Positions 9,819-18,054 of a stretch of 64,000 bases of DNA are shown one piece after another. Both the position numbers and the translations under genes were made by a program. How positions within the stretch are numbered: the stretch's first letter is position 1; every line of letters begins with the position of its first letter. The DNA comes from Methanosarcina sp. 2.H.T.1A.6 (GTDB taxonomy: Archaea > Halobacteriota > Methanosarcinia > Methanosarcinales > Methanosarcinaceae), in contig NZ_JJOY01000023.1 of assembly GCF_000979455.1 (NCBI RefSeq), positions 124,001 to 188,000 of the forward strand. Reading direction: 5' to 3'. Below the pieces are notes generated by a model, which was not told the DNA's origin, searched no databases, and saw nothing but the letters and a program-made list of their open reading frames with translations.

Positions 9819-9841
9819 CCCAAAAACCAGTTTTTATTTAA
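9819..9841 (+). promoter_or_regulatory. Promoter-like element shared with CobN-like genes
   Basis: CCCAAAAACCAG followed by TTTTTATTTAA lies 28-50 bases before the DUF2162 start. The same string, with small changes, sits upstream of the CobN-like genes at 11861, 17764 and, more weakly, 22696, and of the remnant at 17301. It has the form of an archaeal BRE plus TATA box, with the start of transcription expected near 9860. The flanking palindrome seen in the other copies is poorly kept here. Confidence 0.5.
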
Positions 9842-9868
9842 TTCTACTATAGATGCTCAGAAGGTACT

Positions 9869-10558
9869 ATGGACTCTTCTACGTTGACTGTTATTGGAAT
9901 TTTAATAGGTATCCTTATCTTCGGGATTAAAACTGGATTAGGTTGTGGATTTTCAAATATCACTAAGAGAGAAATTCTTACAATTGCTGGCAGTTACTTT
10001 TTTCTTGCCCTTTTATTCGGAAGCGTTGCTGACCACATAAGCCTGGATGCCTTTGAGCGTCTTTCTGCAATGGGTATGGGAGTTCATGTTCTTGTCTCCC
10101 TGCTCCTTATAGGGGCCGGGATTTACACCCAGAAAAAGTGGAATTCAGGAAAAGATGTTTCCAGACACACTTTTCTGGCTATATCCATGCCCTGTCCGGT
10201 CTGCCTGGGGGCACTTGCGGTATCCTGTATGCTGCTTTCAGAAAGTCTCAACTTTTCCGGGATAAAAATAGGGCTTCTTGTAGGAATTGCTTTTTTTACT
10301 GCAGTGGTAGCTTCTTCTTTTCTTTTCAGGTTTGGGAAGACCCGGCTGGGAAAGACTCCCGAAACTATGGGAAGCGCCATGATGCTTCTCGGAATTTATT
10401 ATCTTCTTGGAGCTCTGCTCATCCCTGCATATATGAAAACAAAACAGATGAACTTAGCTCCTATGGCTCCGGGAGAATCAGGCATTGTTCCCCTTCTGGC
10501 TTTTGGGGTCTTAGTCCTTGCAGGTTTTTTTCTCGGCCATGTGAGGTCTAACCAATGA
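9869..10558 (+). CDS. DUF2162 putative membrane transporter
   Basis: The 229-residue protein is mostly hydrophobic, with about six or seven membrane helices and glycine-rich turns. It carries a CPVCLGALAVSC motif near residue 110, whose cysteines could bind a metal or form a disulfide. It matches my recollection of the DUF2162 family, which in methanogens occurs with MotA/TolQ/ExbB and DUF2149 genes and with CobN-like genes, as here. Its stop overlaps the next start by four bases (ATGA), showing coupling. The transported substrate is unknown; a metal or cofactor fits the neighbourhood. ATG 9869 follows an agaaggt ribosome site. Confidence 0.75.
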   Translation: MDSSTLTVIGILIGILIFGIKTGLGCGFSNITKREILTIAGSYFFLALLFGSVADHISLDAFERLSAMGMGVHVLVSLLLIGAGIYTQKKWNSGKDVSRHTFLAISMPCPVCLGALAVSCMLLSESLNFSGIKIGLLVGIAFFTAVVASSFLFRFGKTRLGKTPETMGSAMMLLGIYYLLGALLIPAYMKTKQMNLAPMAPGESGIVPLLAFGVLVLAGFFLGHVRSNQ

Positions 10559-11184
10559 GCAATATGGATTTGTTATCACAGACGATGTACATATTTTCAT
10601 CGGCTCTGCTGTATCCGGTAATGATACTTCTGACCATCCTTGTCTTTGTTTCACTTATTCAATTAGGAGAATTCCTTTCTGAATATTCGAAAAGGAACAG
10701 GGACCGTAACACCCTGGAAATCGGTTGCAAAAAAATACGGGACAGTCTTCCTAATTCAGCTTTTTCGGAAGCATCAAGGGCTCTTGAGAGTCTAAAACAA
10801 AATTACATGGTCACATCCTTTGCAAAAGAGGCTGCAAAATACCTCGAAGAGCAGAATTTTCCTGCAATCGAGAAGCTCTCTGAGGAATATGAGATTAAAA
10901 TGGCAAAACGCCTTGAAAACACGAAGATCAGTTCAACGGTTGCCCCTATGCTCGGACTTATGGGAACGCTTATTCCGCTGGGACCTGCCCTGATAGGGCT
11001 TTCGCAAGGAGACCTCGAAACCCTGGCACAAAACCTGATGATTGCCTTTGCAACTACCGTCGTAGGGCTCTTTTCTGCCGGAATAGCCTATGTGCTTACC
11101 CAGGTCAGGAGGCGCTGGTACTGGGAGGATATGTCGGACATCGATTATATTCTGGATATACTCGAGGAGAAAAGCGGAAATTGA
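10555..11184 (+). CDS. MotA/TolQ/ExbB-family proton channel protein
   Basis: A 209-residue protein with three membrane segments: about residues 7-35, 122-147 (SSTVAPMLGLMGTLIPLGPAL) and 155-182 (NLMIAFATTVVGLFSAGIAYV). The two C-terminal helices carry the family motifs APMLGLMGT and ATTVVG, which line the proton path in ExbB/TolQ/MotA. The cytoplasmic loop lies between helices 1 and 2, as in ExbB. Known members use the proton gradient to do mechanical work with an ExbD/TolR/MotB partner. The partner here is most likely the DUF2149 product encoded 25 bases downstream. The start overlaps the DUF2162 stop (ATGA). Confidence 0.92.
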   Translation: MSNMDLLSQTMYIFSSALLYPVMILLTILVFVSLIQLGEFLSEYSKRNRDRNTLEIGCKKIRDSLPNSAFSEASRALESLKQNYMVTSFAKEAAKYLEEQNFPAIEKLSEEYEIKMAKRLENTKISSTVAPMLGLMGTLIPLGPALIGLSQGDLETLAQNLMIAFATTVVGLFSAGIAYVLTQVRRRWYWEDMSDIDYILDILEEKSGN

Positions 11185-11209
11185 TTGCTTTCTTAATAGG
11201 AGGAAAACC

Positions 11210-11605
11210 ATGCGAAAATCCAGACGGTACAGGCGAACCGGGCTTTTAAATGATTCCGATGAGCAAAACCCCATGACCGGGGTTGCCAATCTCTTTGACG
11301 TTGCAATGGTCTTTTCCGTGGCTCTGCTGGTAGCCCTTGTGATGTCTTACCATCTTCCTGAGCTTCTTAGCTCGAATGAGGATATTACAATTGTAAAAAA
11401 TCCGGGAGCTGAGGATATGAAGATAATCATCAAGGACCAGGGGAAGCCCATAGAAGTCCTGAATATGACCGAAAACATCGGTGGAGGCACAGGGGAAGCT
11501 CTGGGGACGGCATATAAGCTGGCTGACGGCAGGGTGATTTACGTCCCTGAAGATTCGGAGGGTAATGGTACCTCCACCTCTACTGATTCCTCCGCCTCCG
11601 TTTAA
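11210..11605 (+). CDS. DUF2149 protein, ExbD/TolR-like partner of the proton channel
   Basis: The true start is ATG 11210 behind a perfect aggagg ribosome site, giving 131 residues. A short basic N-terminus (RKSRRYRR) precedes a single membrane helix at about residues 27-50, NLFDVAMVFSVALLVALV. Asp30 sits at the cytoplasmic end of that helix, where ExbD and TolR have their essential proton-carrying Asp. The rest (about 55-131) is outside the membrane and ends in a Ser/Thr-rich tail. Size, topology and position after the ExbB-like gene support an ExbD-like role. DUF2149 has no proven function that I know of; the functional assignment is inference. Confidence 0.8.
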   Translation: MRKSRRYRRTGLLNDSDEQNPMTGVANLFDVAMVFSVALLVALVMSYHLPELLSSNEDITIVKNPGAEDMKIIIKDQGKPIEVLNMTENIGGGTGEALGTAYKLADGRVIYVPEDSEGNGTSTSTDSSASV

Positions 11606-11627
11606 TTTTTTTCAACAATTAACGCAA

Positions 11628-11702
11628 ATTTTATTTGTAGTGGTCTGCATTGGTGGGATTTATCTAGGAGTCAGGAATCAGAAGTTTTTATTTCGTATGT
11701 GA
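11628..11702 (+). pseudogene. Fossil 3' end of a CobN-like gene
   Basis: Just after the DUF2149 stop, one frame reads ILFVVVCIGGIYLGVRNQKF before a stop at 11700. This closely matches the membrane anchor that ends the three CobN-like proteins (VLFVVAAVGGIYLGFRKKKF). The DNA after it, up to a tgccgtattttttc tract, also resembles the DNA after the first CobN-like gene. No start or body of such a gene is present. The simplest reading is that a CobN-like gene once lay directly behind DUF2149 and was deleted except for its tail. Confidence 0.75.
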
Positions 11703-11860
11703 AATGCGGCGTAAAATAAAATTGCCGTATTTTTTCTTTTTATCTGACTCCGAGTTTCCTATTTCTATGACTTTGGCTTATTTTTATATTTTTCGATTAA
11801 AGTGTATTTTTCATTTTTATTTTAATAGTAATGCCATAAAATTGCCTTTCTGCCTTAAAA

Positions 11861-11897
11861 GCTAATAATTGTAAGCCAAAAACTGTGTTTTATCTAT
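11861..11897 (+). promoter_or_regulatory. Palindrome plus TATA-like element, copy A, before first CobN-like gene
   Basis: GCTAATAATTGTAAGC, an imperfect palindrome centred on AATT, is followed by CAAAAACTG and GTTTTATCTAT. It lies 289 bases before the chosen start of the gene at 12150. Copy C lies 291 bases before the second paralogue. The form suggests an operator next to a TATA box, leaving a leader of roughly 230 bases. That leader resembles the one of the second paralogue over most of its length. Confidence 0.6.
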
Positions 11898-12149
11898 ATT
11901 TGTTCCTTAATGCTCCGAACGTTACTCTCTCAAAACAGAATCGGCTGCTCATTATTTTTTAAATGTTCTGGAGTGAATTAAATCTCAGAACAAAGCTTCA
12001 CTCCAACTTTTCAAATTTTAAGGCTGTTTCTGTACAAGTTCCTATATTAAAAAACTTTCAACTAATATTTGTACTGTGAACTCATCATCCTGTTATTTTT
12101 TCTTCGGGGATGTTCCAGAGTTCATGAAATATTGTCTGGGGATATCACA

Positions 12150-15100
12150 TTGAATAAATATACAATGTCATTAATTTTAGTTCTATTGTTGTTATTAACA
12201 AACGTTGTATCGGCAGATGAACAGGAAATAAACATTACTAACAGTACCAATGATTCTTTGGGCTTAACAGTTACGGAAGTTTTAGGTACTGGAAATACCT
12301 CTGTTAACGAATCTTCAGGTTCTCATATCGCGAGCACAAAACCAAAAATAGCTTATGTATTATCAAGACCTTACGACGTTACATTGATGGAAAAGGTGGC
12401 AGCATATCCTGAAATAAGTTCACAAATGGATATACGCGTCTATCTTGGGACTTCATATTCAGATCTAAGTTTTGATCTTAGTGATAGGGATATGGTCGTT
12501 TTGTCAAATTTGGATTCTTCTGTAACTGAGACCATTGTGCCAACAGTAAACAATGCTAAAACAAATGGTGCATATGTTATTTCGCTTGGTGATACTCTTG
12601 AAGCATATGGGCTTCATAACGTAAATACGTCCGCTCCAGAGTACTCATACATTAATCAATATTTACAGTACGTGTCAGAAACAAATTTCTATCGTTTCAA
12701 TACTTTCATTGGAACAACGTTCTTAGGGCTGAATTATTCAATCGAGGCTCCTCTCGAAAGGCCAATATATGGTATTTATAATCCCGTCGCACCTCAAATA
12801 TATGAAAACCTCACCGATTATCTGGCATGGTACGATGCAAGTGGTATCTACAATCCCGAAAACCCCACAATTGCCATAATAATTGACAGTTATAAATATG
12901 TGGAAAGGGACATGCCTCTCCTTGACGCCCTGGTCGGGGAAATCGAAGGAAAAGGATACAACTCGATTGTGGCAACATATGCTTACAAAGATAACAAGTC
13001 CATGAGTTATCTGATGCTGGATAATAAGTCTATTGCAGATGCTGCTATTGTAATCTCCCGTGGCTCACGCCTAAACTATTCTGATAACGAGCAGGGAATT
13101 GCCGATCTACAGACGCTGAACATCACAGTCCTTAACGGGATTCGCCTGTTTTCAGGAGTGAGTGTGGAAGAGTGGGAAAATAGTATCCAGGGAGTGCCAG
13201 CCGACCAGCAGTACCAGGTAGCATATGCAGAACTTGACGGGATGATCGAGCCCATAGTCATTAGTGGTAAAGCCACAGATGAAACAACCGGAGTCGAATA
13301 CAACCTGCCAATAGAATATCAGGTGGATTGGCTGGTTGACAGGGCAATAGCATGGGCTGAATTACATGAGAAAGCTAATTCCGAGAAAAAGATAGTAATT
13401 CCTTACTATAATCCCGAAGGCGGTAAAGCTGATGTGGGGGCAGATATTGACTATTACCTTGATGCACAGGCGAGCCTTGCAAAACTGCTTGAAGCCATGA
13501 AAGAACGTGGATATAATGTTGGCAATGCCCCTCTTCCAAATGCTACTGAAATTGCAGCACTGATGGTGGAAAGAGGACATAACGTCGGCAACTGGGCCCC
13601 CGGAGAACTTGAGAAATGTGTTGAAAACGGCAGTACAATACTCATCCCCGAATCCCATTACATGGAATGGTTCAAAGAACTCCCGCAGGACAAACAGGAT
13701 GAAATGACATCTATGTGGGGAGAGGCACCTGGTGACATTATGGTCTATGAGAATTCCACAGGCAAATATCTGGTCATACCGGTGCTTCAATTCGGTAATG
13801 TAATTCTTGTACCCGACCCGCAGCATGGATGGTCTTCAAGTGAGAAAACATTGTATAACAATGCATCTTATCCACCCACCCACCAGTGCTTTGCTTTCTA
13901 TAAGTATATGTCCAGAGAATACAAGGCCGATGCCCTGTTCACGATATTCTCAAGTGTGGAACTGATGCCCGGAAAAGAATGTGGACTTTCCGCAAAGGAT
14001 TGGGGGGCTCTTTTGCTTGAAGACATGCCTCATGTCCATGTTCTTCCAATGGATGCCGAAGGTGTATTTGACAGAAGGAGAGCAAACATGCTCATCATTG
14101 ATTTCATGACGCCTACAATAGTGCCTGCAGGTCTCTACGGGGATTTTGCCAACCTGCAACAGGAGATTACCTTATTTAAACAGGCTTCTGACAGTGCGGT
14201 GAAAGAGAATTACAGGAAGGATATAATTAACCATACAAGGAATCTCAACCTTGACAATGACCTGAATGTTAGTCTTGACTCAATTGCAGGTGATACAAAC
14301 CTTACGGATGCTTTCATTGATGATCTTGCAGATTACCTTTACGAATTGAAGACCTCTTACATGCCTTATGGTTCTCACATACTTGGCGAAGTACCGGAAG
14401 GTGAAAGCCTTGTTATGCTCATAAAAAGCATGTTAGGGGATGAGTATGTAGAACATGTCGAAGCACTTGGAGGAAACGGGGAACTTTCAATCTCACTTTT
14501 GAACGAGACTCTCTCGAACGGAACGTCTCCTCACGATGCACAAATAATGTTGCTTGGTCGGAACTCTACAGAACTCAGCAACGACCTTGATCTTTCATTA
14601 GAATATCTTGAAAGGATACAGCAATGTGATTGCGAGATTACAAAGATACTTGATGCACTTGATGGCACATATATCATCCCCGGACCTTCCGGAGACCCTA
14701 TCAGGAATCCGGATGCTTTGCCAACTGGCAGGAACCTGTACACATTTGATGACAGGCTCATCCCGACAAAAGCAGCATGGGATGTTGGGTCACAGCTTGC
14801 AGAAGAGATGCTAAAGCTAAAACTTGAAGAGGATGGCCAGTATCCTGAAAAGGTGGCTTTCCTATTGTGGTCTGTCGAAACCACAAGAAACCAGGGTGTT
14901 ATGGAATCCGAGATATTCAAACTCCTGGGAGTTGAACCTGAGTATGATAATAAGAACAGGGTGACAGACCTGAAGCTCATCGATTCTAAGGAACTCGGAA
15001 GACCAAGGATTGATGTGATGGTAGTTACCTCGGGTCTTTACCGGGATGTTTATCCAAGCAAGATCGAACTCATAGATAAGGCTGTAAGGATGGCAGCTGC

Positions 15101-16409
15101 TGCAGATAATGATACATATCCCAATTATGTAAGAATACATTCTGATGCAGTATACCAGAGCCTTATTGCAAAAGGATACAATGAGTCACTTGCATACAAC
15201 CTGTCAGTTTCAAAGATATTCTGTCCGCCGCCCGGAGGATACACACCAGGTATTCAGGAAGCTATCACCAGTGATACATGGGAAGATGCAGACAAAATTG
15301 CGGGTCTATACATTGACAGGATGGGATATCTCTATGGGCAGGAGACATGGGGAGAACATTATTCCGATGTATTTGAACTGAACCTTGCAAACGTTGATAC
15401 TGCAATTTTTAGCAGGACTTCTAACCTTTACGGTGTACTTGATCACCCAATGGTAGCTGCCTATTTTGGTGGCTTGAGCATGGCAATTGAAAAGGTTAGT
15501 GGTACTGCACCTGATATGTATATTAACGATCTTAGCAGTTCAGCAGAAATTGAAACCCTTAACGAGTTCCTTTGTAAGGATTTGCGTTCACGTTATTTAA
15601 ATCCAAACTGGATAGAAGGAATGATGGGGAACGGATTTGATGGTACGAGATATATGGATTCGGTCTTTGAGGTCATGCGCGTATGGGACGTAACAAATCC
15701 GGATCTTGTTACCGATGGTATGTGGGATGAGATGTATGATACATATTTCATGGACAAGTATGATACCGGTGTTACTGAGTTCCTTAAATCTACAAACCCA
15801 TATGCTTACCAGTCAATGACTGCTACAGCATTAGATTCTATTCGTACAAGCTACTGGGATGCTTCTGACGAGGTTACAAAAAGCCTTGTTAAAGAATATG
15901 TGGAATCCGTGGTTAAAGATGGTGTTACATGCTGTCACCACACTTGTGGGAATGCCCTGCTTAATGAATACGTTCAGGGTGTAATGTCCGTTCCAGGTGT
16001 TGTTGACCAGGCAACTGCAGACGAATATAAGAGATTGATGCAGGAAGCAACTGAATCTTCCCAGCCGCAGTCCGGTGAGAGCAGCAGCCACAGCAGTAAA
16101 GGTCACCAGACGAGTGTTGCCGAAAAACTCAACCAGACTGCTAAAGAGAACACTGAAGAATCAGCCAGCAACCAGACTGTTCAGAATTTCGATGCAGGTT
16201 ATGGAACAAATTCCCCTGAACCTGCTCCAGACATCCAACAAGTTGCAGATTCCAGTTATGTGGAAGGCTACGAGATGCAGAAAGAAGATCCTGTAAAGGA
16301 AGAAGAAAGTGGAGGTATGTCTTTCTCTGGTACTGATATTTTCGGAGTTCTCTTCGTAGTAGCAGCAGTTGGTGGAATCTATCTCGGATTCAGGAAAAAG
16401 AAGTTTTAA
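12150..16409 (+). CDS. CobN-like surface-anchored protein, paralogue 1 (metal-motif histidines lost)
   Basis: I place the start at TTG 12150, behind tctgggga and equivalent to the start of paralogue 2. This gives 1419 residues with a signal peptide ending VVSADEQ. The body is CobN/magnesium-chelatase H-like throughout: YQVDWLVDRAIAWAEL, DPIRNPDALPTGRNLYTFD, LGRPRIDVMVVTSGLYRDVYP and SNLYGVLDHPMVAAYFGGL. CCHHTCGN is at about residue 1261. The last 25 residues are a membrane anchor (IFGVLFVVAAVGGIYLGF), so the bulk should lie outside the cell. Where the paralogues and true CobN have H-x-G-x-HG-x-x-EWLPG, this copy reads TIFSSVELMPG (about residue 595). All histidines are gone and two residues are missing. 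The ATPase partners of true CobN are absent nearby. It may be a binding rather than chelating protein. Confidence 0.88.
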   Translation: MNKYTMSLILVLLLLLTNVVSADEQEINITNSTNDSLGLTVTEVLGTGNTSVNESSGSHIASTKPKIAYVLSRPYDVTLMEKVAAYPEISSQMDIRVYLGTSYSDLSFDLSDRDMVVLSNLDSSVTETIVPTVNNAKTNGAYVISLGDTLEAYGLHNVNTSAPEYSYINQYLQYVSETNFYRFNTFIGTTFLGLNYSIEAPLERPIYGIYNPVAPQIYENLTDYLAWYDASGIYNPENPTIAIIIDSYKYVERDMPLLDALVGEIEGKGYNSIVATYAYKDNKSMSYLMLDNKSIADAAIVISRGSRLNYSDNEQGIADLQTLNITVLNGIRLFSGVSVEEWENSIQGVPADQQYQVAYAELDGMIEPIVISGKATDETTGVEYNLPIEYQVDWLVDRAIAWAELHEKANSEKKIVIPYYNPEGGKADVGADIDYYLDAQASLAKLLEAMKERGYNVGNAPLPNATEIAALMVERGHNVGNWAPGELEKCVENGSTILIPESHYMEWFKELPQDKQDEMTSMWGEAPGDIMVYENSTGKYLVIPVLQFGNVILVPDPQHGWSSSEKTLYNNASYPPTHQCFAFYKYMSREYKADALFTIFSSVELMPGKECGLSAKDWGALLLEDMPHVHVLPMDAEGVFDRRRANMLIIDFMTPTIVPAGLYGDFANLQQEITLFKQASDSAVKENYRKDIINHTRNLNLDNDLNVSLDSIAGDTNLTDAFIDDLADYLYELKTSYMPYGSHILGEVPEGESLVMLIKSMLGDEYVEHVEALGGNGELSISLLNETLSNGTSPHDAQIMLLGRNSTELSNDLDLSLEYLERIQQCDCEITKILDALDGTYIIPGPSGDPIRNPDALPTGRNLYTFDDRLIPTKAAWDVGSQLAEEMLKLKLEEDGQYPEKVAFLLWSVETTRNQGVMESEIFKLLGVEPEYDNKNRVTDLKLIDSKELGRPRIDVMVVTSGLYRDVYPSKIELIDKAVRMAAAADNDTYPNYVRIHSDAVYQSLIAKGYNESLAYNLSVSKIFCPPPGGYTPGIQEAITSDTWEDADKIAGLYIDRMGYLYGQETWGEHYSDVFELNLANVDTAIFSRTSNLYGVLDHPMVAAYFGGLSMAIEKVSGTAPDMYINDLSSSAEIETLNEFLCKDLRSRYLNPNWIEGMMGNGFDGTRYMDSVFEVMRVWDVTNPDLVTDGMWDEMYDTYFMDKYDTGVTEFLKSTNPYAYQSMTATALDSIRTSYWDASDEVTKSLVKEYVESVVKDGVTCCHHTCGNALLNEYVQGVMSVPGVVDQATADEYKRLMQEATESSQPQSGESSSHSSKGHQTSVAEKLNQTAKENTEESASNQTVQNFDAGYGTNSPEPAPDIQQVADSSYVEGYEMQKEDPVKEEESGGMSFSGTDIFGVLFVVAAVGGIYLGFRKKKF

Positions 16410-16702
16410 ATCTCCCGTGAAACGCGGAGTGACATAATAACGCCGTATTTTTTTATGGGGTAAAAGTATCTACTTAGTATGAAAGTATGTGAGATTCTCT
16501 TCCTCACATATTTTCATGCGGTTATAGTGGCTAATAAATCATATGAAGCTTTATTGCACCCACTTTGACTTCTGTAAATATCACGATTATTTACAATATA
16601 ACGGCTAACATGTATAATATTTGGCAAATGGGAAAACAAATTCTACATCTACGTACATCTGCGGAATATGGATTCCTTGATCTTTTTTTCTACATATTTT
16701 AA

Positions 16703-17274
16703 ACCCTATCCCGCATATTTTCTTTATTGGGGATGCTCGGGATGGGGCTTCTGGACTATATGGTCGAGCACATCCATATGGACACCCTTCCTGATGGGAA
16801 CGCTCTTCACATAAGTAAAAACCGTAATCTTCGGAAAACCGGCTTGTTGACGGCAGTTGGGATTGCCATGCACAATTTTCCAGAAGGAATTGCAGTTCGG
16901 TTTTCATCCCTCAGTTCAACTTATCTGGGTTTTTCGGTTGCTGTAGTCATAGCAATCCATAACATTCCTGAAGGGGTTGCAGTTTCGATCCCTATCTACT
17001 GTGCCAGCGTCAACCGGAAAAAAGCCTTTGCTTATTCTTTCTTTGCAGGGCCCACTGAACCTCTGGGAGCGGGGATCGGATATTTTTTCTTTTCCGCTTC
17101 CTGACTCCAGAAGTACTCTTCCTCATGCTTGCTGCAGTCGGCGGGGGCGTGGTCTTTATATGTTTTGATACACTGTTGCCTCTCGCTATAAAGTCTGGAT
17201 ATGAACATCTGATTTTTTTGGGGGTGTTTTCGGGCATGGGTGTGGTTGCCCTGAGCCTCTATTTTATGTATTGA
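16703..17274 (+). pseudogene. Decayed ZIP-family metal transporter (ZupT-like)
   Basis: The frame from 16703 reads LDYMVEHIHMD, then IAMHNFPEGIAV, IAIHNIPEGVAVSIPIY and FFAGPTEPLGAGIGY. These include both histidine-bearing membrane motifs of ZIP zinc/iron permeases. Near 17090 the frame breaks; the continuation LTPEVLFLMLAAVGGG ... FSGMGVVALSLYFMY is in another frame and ends at 17272-17274. The N-terminal helices are missing and no start is evident. It lies between the first and second CobN-like genes, in the metal-related neighbourhood. I consider it non-functional because of both the truncation and the frameshift. Confidence 0.8.
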
Positions 17275-17300
17275 GATTTTTTAACCTTTTTACCAGAAAG

Positions 17301-17337
17301 GCTAATAATTGTGAGCCAAAAACCGTTTTTTATGTAT
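17301..17337 (+). promoter_or_regulatory. Palindrome plus TATA-like element, copy B
   Basis: GCTAATAATTGTGAGC followed by CAAAAACCG and TTTTTTATGTAT, the clearest copy of the shared element. It precedes only a 37-codon ORF at 17455, and the DNA between them is a shortened version of the CobN-like leader. Confidence 0.6.
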
Positions 17338-17454
17338 CTTATCCTCTTACTCTCCAGCGTTGAAGCTCTCAAAACAGACTCGATAGCTCCTTATTCCTGG
17401 TTATTATTTTCTCCCGGGTGCTCAGGGTTCATGATATCTTTTCAGGAGATAAAA

Positions 17455-17568
17455 ATGCAAGAAAAATCTATAATAATACTGGTTTTATTTCTGTTCTTGT
17501 TAGCATCGTTATCAAATATTTTGTACTGGTGGAGGCTGCCCCGGATTCAGAGGACTGAGGAATTGTGA
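17455..17568 (+). CDS. 37-residue hydrophobic peptide, probable remnant of a CobN-like gene
   Basis: ATG 17455 stands 12 bases after a caggaga ribosome site and opens a 37-codon frame: four polar residues, a helix of about 20 hydrophobic residues (IIILVLFLFLLASLSNILYW), then a basic/acidic tail. Its leader matches the leaders of paralogues 1 and 2, including the ctggttatt...gggttcatga segment right before the start. It therefore occupies the position of a CobN signal peptide. It could be a decayed fourth paralogue reduced to its signal sequence, or a small membrane protein that kept the promoter. No known family is recognised. Confidence 0.4.
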   Translation: MQEKSIIILVLFLFLLASLSNILYWWRLPRIQRTEEL

Positions 17569-17763
17569 ACTACTCCCGCCTTAGAGTTCAAATTTGTATT
17601 TAAGGACCGGCGTAAAACAATAAGTGTCATATATTTTCTTTTCTCGGGTAAAATATATCACTTTTTTAGAAAATCATTTCAGTTCTGATTTTCTCCCTAA
17701 TTCAGGGCTAATTTTGCTCAAATTATTACAAAAATACTATCTTCTCCCCATTTTACCCGGATG

Positions 17764-17800
17764 GCTAACAATCGTGAGCTAAAAACCGCGTTTTATGTAT
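17764..17800 (+). promoter_or_regulatory. Palindrome plus TATA-like element, copy C, before second CobN-like gene
   Basis: GCTAACAATCGTGAGC, then TAAAAACCGCG and TTTTATGTAT, 291 bases before ATG 18055. Spacing and sequence match copy A, and the intervening leader is shared with paralogue 1. Confidence 0.6.
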
Positions 17801-18054
17801 GTTATTCCCTAATTCTCCGAATGTTGAAGATATAATACGGAATCGGCGGCTCAGTATTTTTTTGAGGGTCTGGGGTTGAATTCTAAGTCCGAATCGATAA
17901 CTTCCACGGTCACTTTAAAAATTATACGGCTGTTTTCCTGTAAGTTCCTAATATTTGCAAACTTTTACTCAAAAATCAACTAGTAATCCAGGCATCCTGG
18001 TTATTTTTCTGCCGGGGTGCTCCAGGGGTTCATGATACATTGTCTGGGGATAAG

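Noticed and set aside
11861-12149. Cobalamin riboswitch in the CobN-like leader
   Set aside because: I cannot find the B12-box consensus or the expected multi-stem core. The leader is only known to be shared by paralogues.
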